34,826 nucleotides of DNA from Alphaproteobacteria bacterium (GTDB taxonomy: Bacteria; Pseudomonadota; Alphaproteobacteria; Acetobacterales; Acetobacteraceae). Location of the stretch: contig JADZEB010000041.1 in assembly GCA_020850755.1 (NCBI GenBank), positions 1 to 34,826 of the forward strand, given 5' to 3'. The position numbers were made by a program, and so were the translations under genes. The notes beneath the pieces were generated by a model. That model had not been told where the DNA came from. It searched no databases and saw only the letters and a program-made list of their open reading frames with translations. Shown here piece after piece: positions 32,474 through 34,826 of this stretch; positions within the stretch are counted from its first letter, which is position 1; each line of letters starts with the position of its first letter.

Positions 32474-33190
32474 TCAGGTCCGGCGCGCATCCATCGCCGC
32501 CGAGGCGGCATCGCGGCGGCGCACCACCTGGTAGCGGCGGAAGATGTACCAGATCGGCGCGCTCCAGATATGCACCAGCCGGGTGAAGGGGAAGACCAGG
32601 AACAGGGTCATGCCCAGCACCAGGTGGATCTGGAACGGCCAGTCCGCACCCTTGACGAAATCAGCCGCGCCGGCCTGGAAGGTGACGATGTACTGCGCCC
32701 AGTGCGAGAGCGCCACCATCATCGAACCGTCGCGATGGCCGAGCGAGAAGGGCAGGGTGATGAGGCCGAGCGCGAGCTGCACCCAGAGCAGGATCAGCAC
32801 GAAGATGTCGGCATTGGTGGAGGTGCGCCGGATGCGCGGATCGAACAGGCGGCGATGCAGCAGGAGGCTGAGCCCGATGAAGCAGATCGTGCCGGCGATG
32901 CCGCCCGAGACGATGGCAAAAAGCTGCTTGGTCGGCACATCGACGAAGCGGGTGTAGATCACGCTCGGGGTCAGCAGGCCGACCAGATGGCCGAAGAACA
33001 GGAACAGGATGCCGATGTGGAACAGGTTCGAACCCCAGCGCAGCTGGCTTGTGCGCAGCATCTGCGAAGAGCCCGAGCGCCAGGTGTACTGATCGCGGTC
33101 GAAGCGGATCAGGCTGCCGACCAGGAATATGCCGGCGCACATGTAGGGATAGAGCCCGAACAGGAACTGGTGCAGGTAGTCGCCGAGCAT
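32474..33190 (-). CDS. narI: Respiratory nitrate reductase gamma subunit NarI
   Basis: A 238-residue five-helix membrane cytochrome b. All four haem-ligand histidines are present with the E. coli spacing: H58 and H68 (FHIGILFLFFGHLVG), H189 (PFQIHLVLG) and H207 (RLVHIWSAP), each two positions later than E. coli H56, H66, H187 and H205. NarI oxidises quinol at the periplasmic side and passes electrons through two haems to NarH, making the process electrogenic. AGGAG lies eight bases before the ATG. It follows narJ by 18 bases. Confidence 0.97.
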   Translation of the reverse strand: MLGDYLHQFLFGLYPYMCAGIFLVGSLIRFDRDQYTWRSGSSQMLRTSQLRWGSNLFHIGILFLFFGHLVGLLTPSVIYTRFVDVPTKQLFAIVSGGIAGTICFIGLSLLLHRRLFDPRIRRTSTNADIFVLILLWVQLALGLITLPFSLGHRDGSMMVALSHWAQYIVTFQAGAADFVKGADWPFQIHLVLGMTLFLVFPFTRLVHIWSAPIWYIFRRYQVVRRRDAASAAMDARRT

Positions 33191-33208
33191 GGTGGTGCTC
33201 CTTCCGGT

Positions 33209-33949
33209 CTAGCGTGCGTGCGGGCGCGGGGTTGCGGGCGCCGCACCCTTTGCCGCCTTCATGCGTGCGATGATGCCGGCGATGCCGCAGGCGGCATCCG
33301 CCTGCGCGCCGCCCTGTGCCGCTGCCGCGGCCTCGCGTGCGGGATCGCTGTCGGGCCCGAAGGTCACCGGCGCGTCTTCCCAGGCGCGGTCGATCTCCTC
33401 GGGCGTGGCCTCGGCCGAATCGGCGGCCGTGGCGGTGGCGCGGGCCTCCTTGCCGGTGAGCGCCAGCACGGCGGCGAGCGCCCCGGCATAGGCCGAGCCG
33501 CGCGCGTCGAGCTTGGCGCGGATCGAATCGATCACCGGCGCGGCATCGGCCAGGAGCGGCAGCCCCGCTTCCGGCGCCAGTGCCGCGAATTCGAGCATGA
33601 TCGGCAGATAGTCCGGCAGCTCGGCCTGGGCCAGCATCGCGCCGTTGCGGTCGTAGATCTGGCGCAACGACACCATTGCCGGCCCGCGGTCGCGCCCGTC
33701 GCCATGGACATGCTCGAACAGGTTGAGCGCGAGCGAGCGGGTGCGGTCGAACAGCCGCACATACTCCTCCTGCCGGTCGAGCAGATCGCCCGCCTCGAGC
33801 GCGGCGATCAGGCGCGCCACGCCGCGCGCGGTGGCGGCGGGCAGCGCCGCATCCGCGCACAAGGCATCGAGCAGCTCTGGCAGCGCCGACCGTAGCTCCT
33901 CGGTCGGGTAGGAGAGGAGCGCGGACAGGATCTTCGCTGTCGTGCGCAT
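33209..33949 (-). CDS. narJ: Nitrate reductase molybdenum cofactor assembly chaperone NarJ
   Basis: A 246-residue cytoplasmic chaperone of the TorD/NarJ all-helical family. The start MRTTAKILSALLSYPTEELR and the signature LFEHVHGDGRDRGPAMVSL (about 77-95), followed by LPDYLPIMLEFAAL, are diagnostic of NarJ. It binds apo-NarG to guide molybdenum cofactor insertion before membrane attachment. The C-terminal 70 residues are Ala-rich and variable. AGGAGG inside the end of narH lies seven bases before the ATG, and the narH stop and narJ start share one base (TGATG), so translation is coupled. Confidence 0.97.
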   Translation of the reverse strand: MRTTAKILSALLSYPTEELRSALPELLDALCADAALPAATARGVARLIAALEAGDLLDRQEEYVRLFDRTRSLALNLFEHVHGDGRDRGPAMVSLRQIYDRNGAMLAQAELPDYLPIMLEFAALAPEAGLPLLADAAPVIDSIRAKLDARGSAYAGALAAVLALTGKEARATATAADSAEATPEEIDRAWEDAPVTFGPDSDPAREAAAAAQGGAQADAACGIAGIIARMKAAKGAAPATPRPHAR

Positions 33950-34826
33950 CAGCCCACCTCCTCCGGGCGCTTCGGCACCATCGGCGGGGCCATGTGCCCG
34001 GCCGAGGTCTTCTTGGCGCTGAACAGGTTGACCGGGTTCGAGCCGTCCGAGCAGCCATTGCCGAAGCTGAAGCCGCAGGAGGATTTCAGGTTGAAGGCGT
34101 TCTCGGCATATTCGCGGTGCGTGGTCGGGATGACGTAGCGATCCTCGTAGTTGGCGATCGCCATGATGCGATACATGTCCGCCACCTGCTCGGCCGTGAG
34201 CCCGACGCGATCGAGCACCGCCTGCTCGACGCGGCCTTCCACTGTGCGCGCGCGCATGTGCATGCGCATCGCCATCATCCGTTGCAGCGCGGCTTCCACT
34301 GGCGCCTCGTCGCCCGCGGTGAGCAGGTTGGCGAGGTAGCGCATGGGGATGCGCAAGGAGCGGATGTCCGGCAGCTCGCCATCCCAGCCGATATGCCCGG
34401 CCTCCGCCGCCGACTGGATCGGCGAGAGCGGCGGGATGTACCAGACCATCGGCAGCGTGCGGTACTCGGGATGCAGCGGCAGCGCGACCTTCCAGTCCAT
34501 CGCCATCTTCCACACCGGGCTCTTGCGTGCGGCCTCCAGCCACGCCTCGGGGATGCCGTCCTTGCGCGCCTGCTCGATCACCTTGGGATCGTTCGGGTCG
34601 AGGAAGAGGTCGCACTGCGCCTGGTAGAGGTCCTTGTCGTGCTCGACGCTGGCGGCCTGCGCGATGCGGTCGGCGTCGTAGAGCAGCACGCCCAGGTAGC
34701 GGATGCGGCCGACGCAGGTTTCCGAGCAGACCGTGGGCTGGCCGGCCTCGATGCGCGGGTAGCAGAAGATGCACTTCTCGGCCTTGCCGCTCTTCCAGTT
34801 GTAGTAGATCTTCTTGTAGGGGCAGC
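33949..34826 (-). CDS. narH: Respiratory nitrate reductase beta subunit NarH, C-terminal part (cut by window edge)
   Basis: About 291 C-terminal residues are present and the frame is open at the right edge; a complete NarH has roughly 500. The visible part opens with CPYKKIYYNWKSGKAEKCIF, then CYPRIEAGQPTVCSETC and VGRIRYLGVLLYDAD, the classic NarH cysteine region that ligates iron-sulfur clusters, and runs through the conserved MVWYIPPLSP, the linker helices and AENAFNLKSSCGFSFGNGC. NarH relays electrons from NarI to the molybdenum subunit NarG on the cytoplasmic side. narG should lie just to the right, outside the window. An internal ATG at 34689 is not the start. Confidence 0.97.
   Translation of the reverse strand, partial: CPYKKIYYNWKSGKAEKCIFCYPRIEAGQPTVCSETCVGRIRYLGVLLYDADRIAQAASVEHDKDLYQAQCDLFLDPNDPKVIEQARKDGIPEAWLEAARKSPVWKMAMDWKVALPLHPEYRTLPMVWYIPPLSPIQSAAEAGHIGWDGELPDIRSLRIPMRYLANLLTAGDEAPVEAALQRMMAMRMHMRARTVEGRVEQAVLDRVGLTAEQVADMYRIMAIANYEDRYVIPTTHREYAENAFNLKSSCGFSFGNGCSDGSNPVNLFSAKKTSAGHMAPPMVPKRPEEVG

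Noticed and set aside
34600-34689. ATG at 34689 as the start of narH
   Set aside because: The frame continues upstream to the window edge with perfectly conserved NarH cysteine motifs.

Overview
The window comes from a very GC-rich bacterial chromosome (well over 65% GC by eye). The gene content points to an alphaproteobacterium, possibly of the Rhodospirillales/Acetobacteraceae type: a 180-kDa-class NAD-glutamate dehydrogenase, a Trm112/DUF971/Lon-substrate-binding/thioredoxin-TPR housekeeping block, a TAXI-type TRAP transporter, DUF1194, and a full-length match to an alphaproteobacterial Fnr/FixK box. The genus is inference only. I see no rRNA, tRNA or CRISPR.

Layout. 1-39: first codons of an IS5-type transposase running off the left edge. 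153-3162: a metallo-beta-lactamase-fold lactonase-like hydrolase, then three exported proteins on the plus strand (a Tat-dependent von Willebrand-like DUF1194 protein, a two-cysteine periplasmic protein and an 85-residue Pro/Gly/Arg-rich protein). 3393-5536: a COG0523 (CobW-like) metallochaperone GTPase followed by a WD40 propeller. 5647-8181: a stand-alone hybrid sensor kinase whose C-terminal Hpt-like domain has lost its phospho-accepting histidine. 8356-11858: an arginase-superfamily protein with a rebuilt active site, translationally coupled to a TIM-barrel isomerase-like protein and divergent from an MmgE/PrpD protein; this looks like a small uncharacterised catabolic locus. 11863-14329: CnoX-like thioredoxin-TPR, Lon-substrate-binding protein, Trm112 and DUF971 in one minus-strand operon. 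14657-16857: a rhodanese/ChrB-C fusion overlapping a ChrA chromate transporter. 16877-20175: a TAXI solute-binding protein and a fused DctQM permease, with a strong hairpin between them. 20559-21245: a CBS-CBS-BON protein under a likely Fnr/FixK site and followed by an intrinsic terminator. 21489-28013: a UMF1-type MFS transporter and NAD-glutamate dehydrogenase. 28388-31342: a JmjC/cupin_4 oxygenase and a periplasmic protein built of four cysteine-paired repeats. 31612-34826: the 3' part of a respiratory nitrate reductase operon (narH partial, narJ, narI, PpiC-type isomerase).

Together the genes suggest a respiratory organism that can use nitrate when oxygen falls (nar genes, Fnr-type box), deaminates glutamate as a carbon source, takes up organic acids by TRAP transport and resists chromate. 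The most interesting items are the altered ureohydrolase locus, the four-repeat Cys protein, the histidine-less Hpt domain and the Fnr-box-controlled CBS/BON gene.
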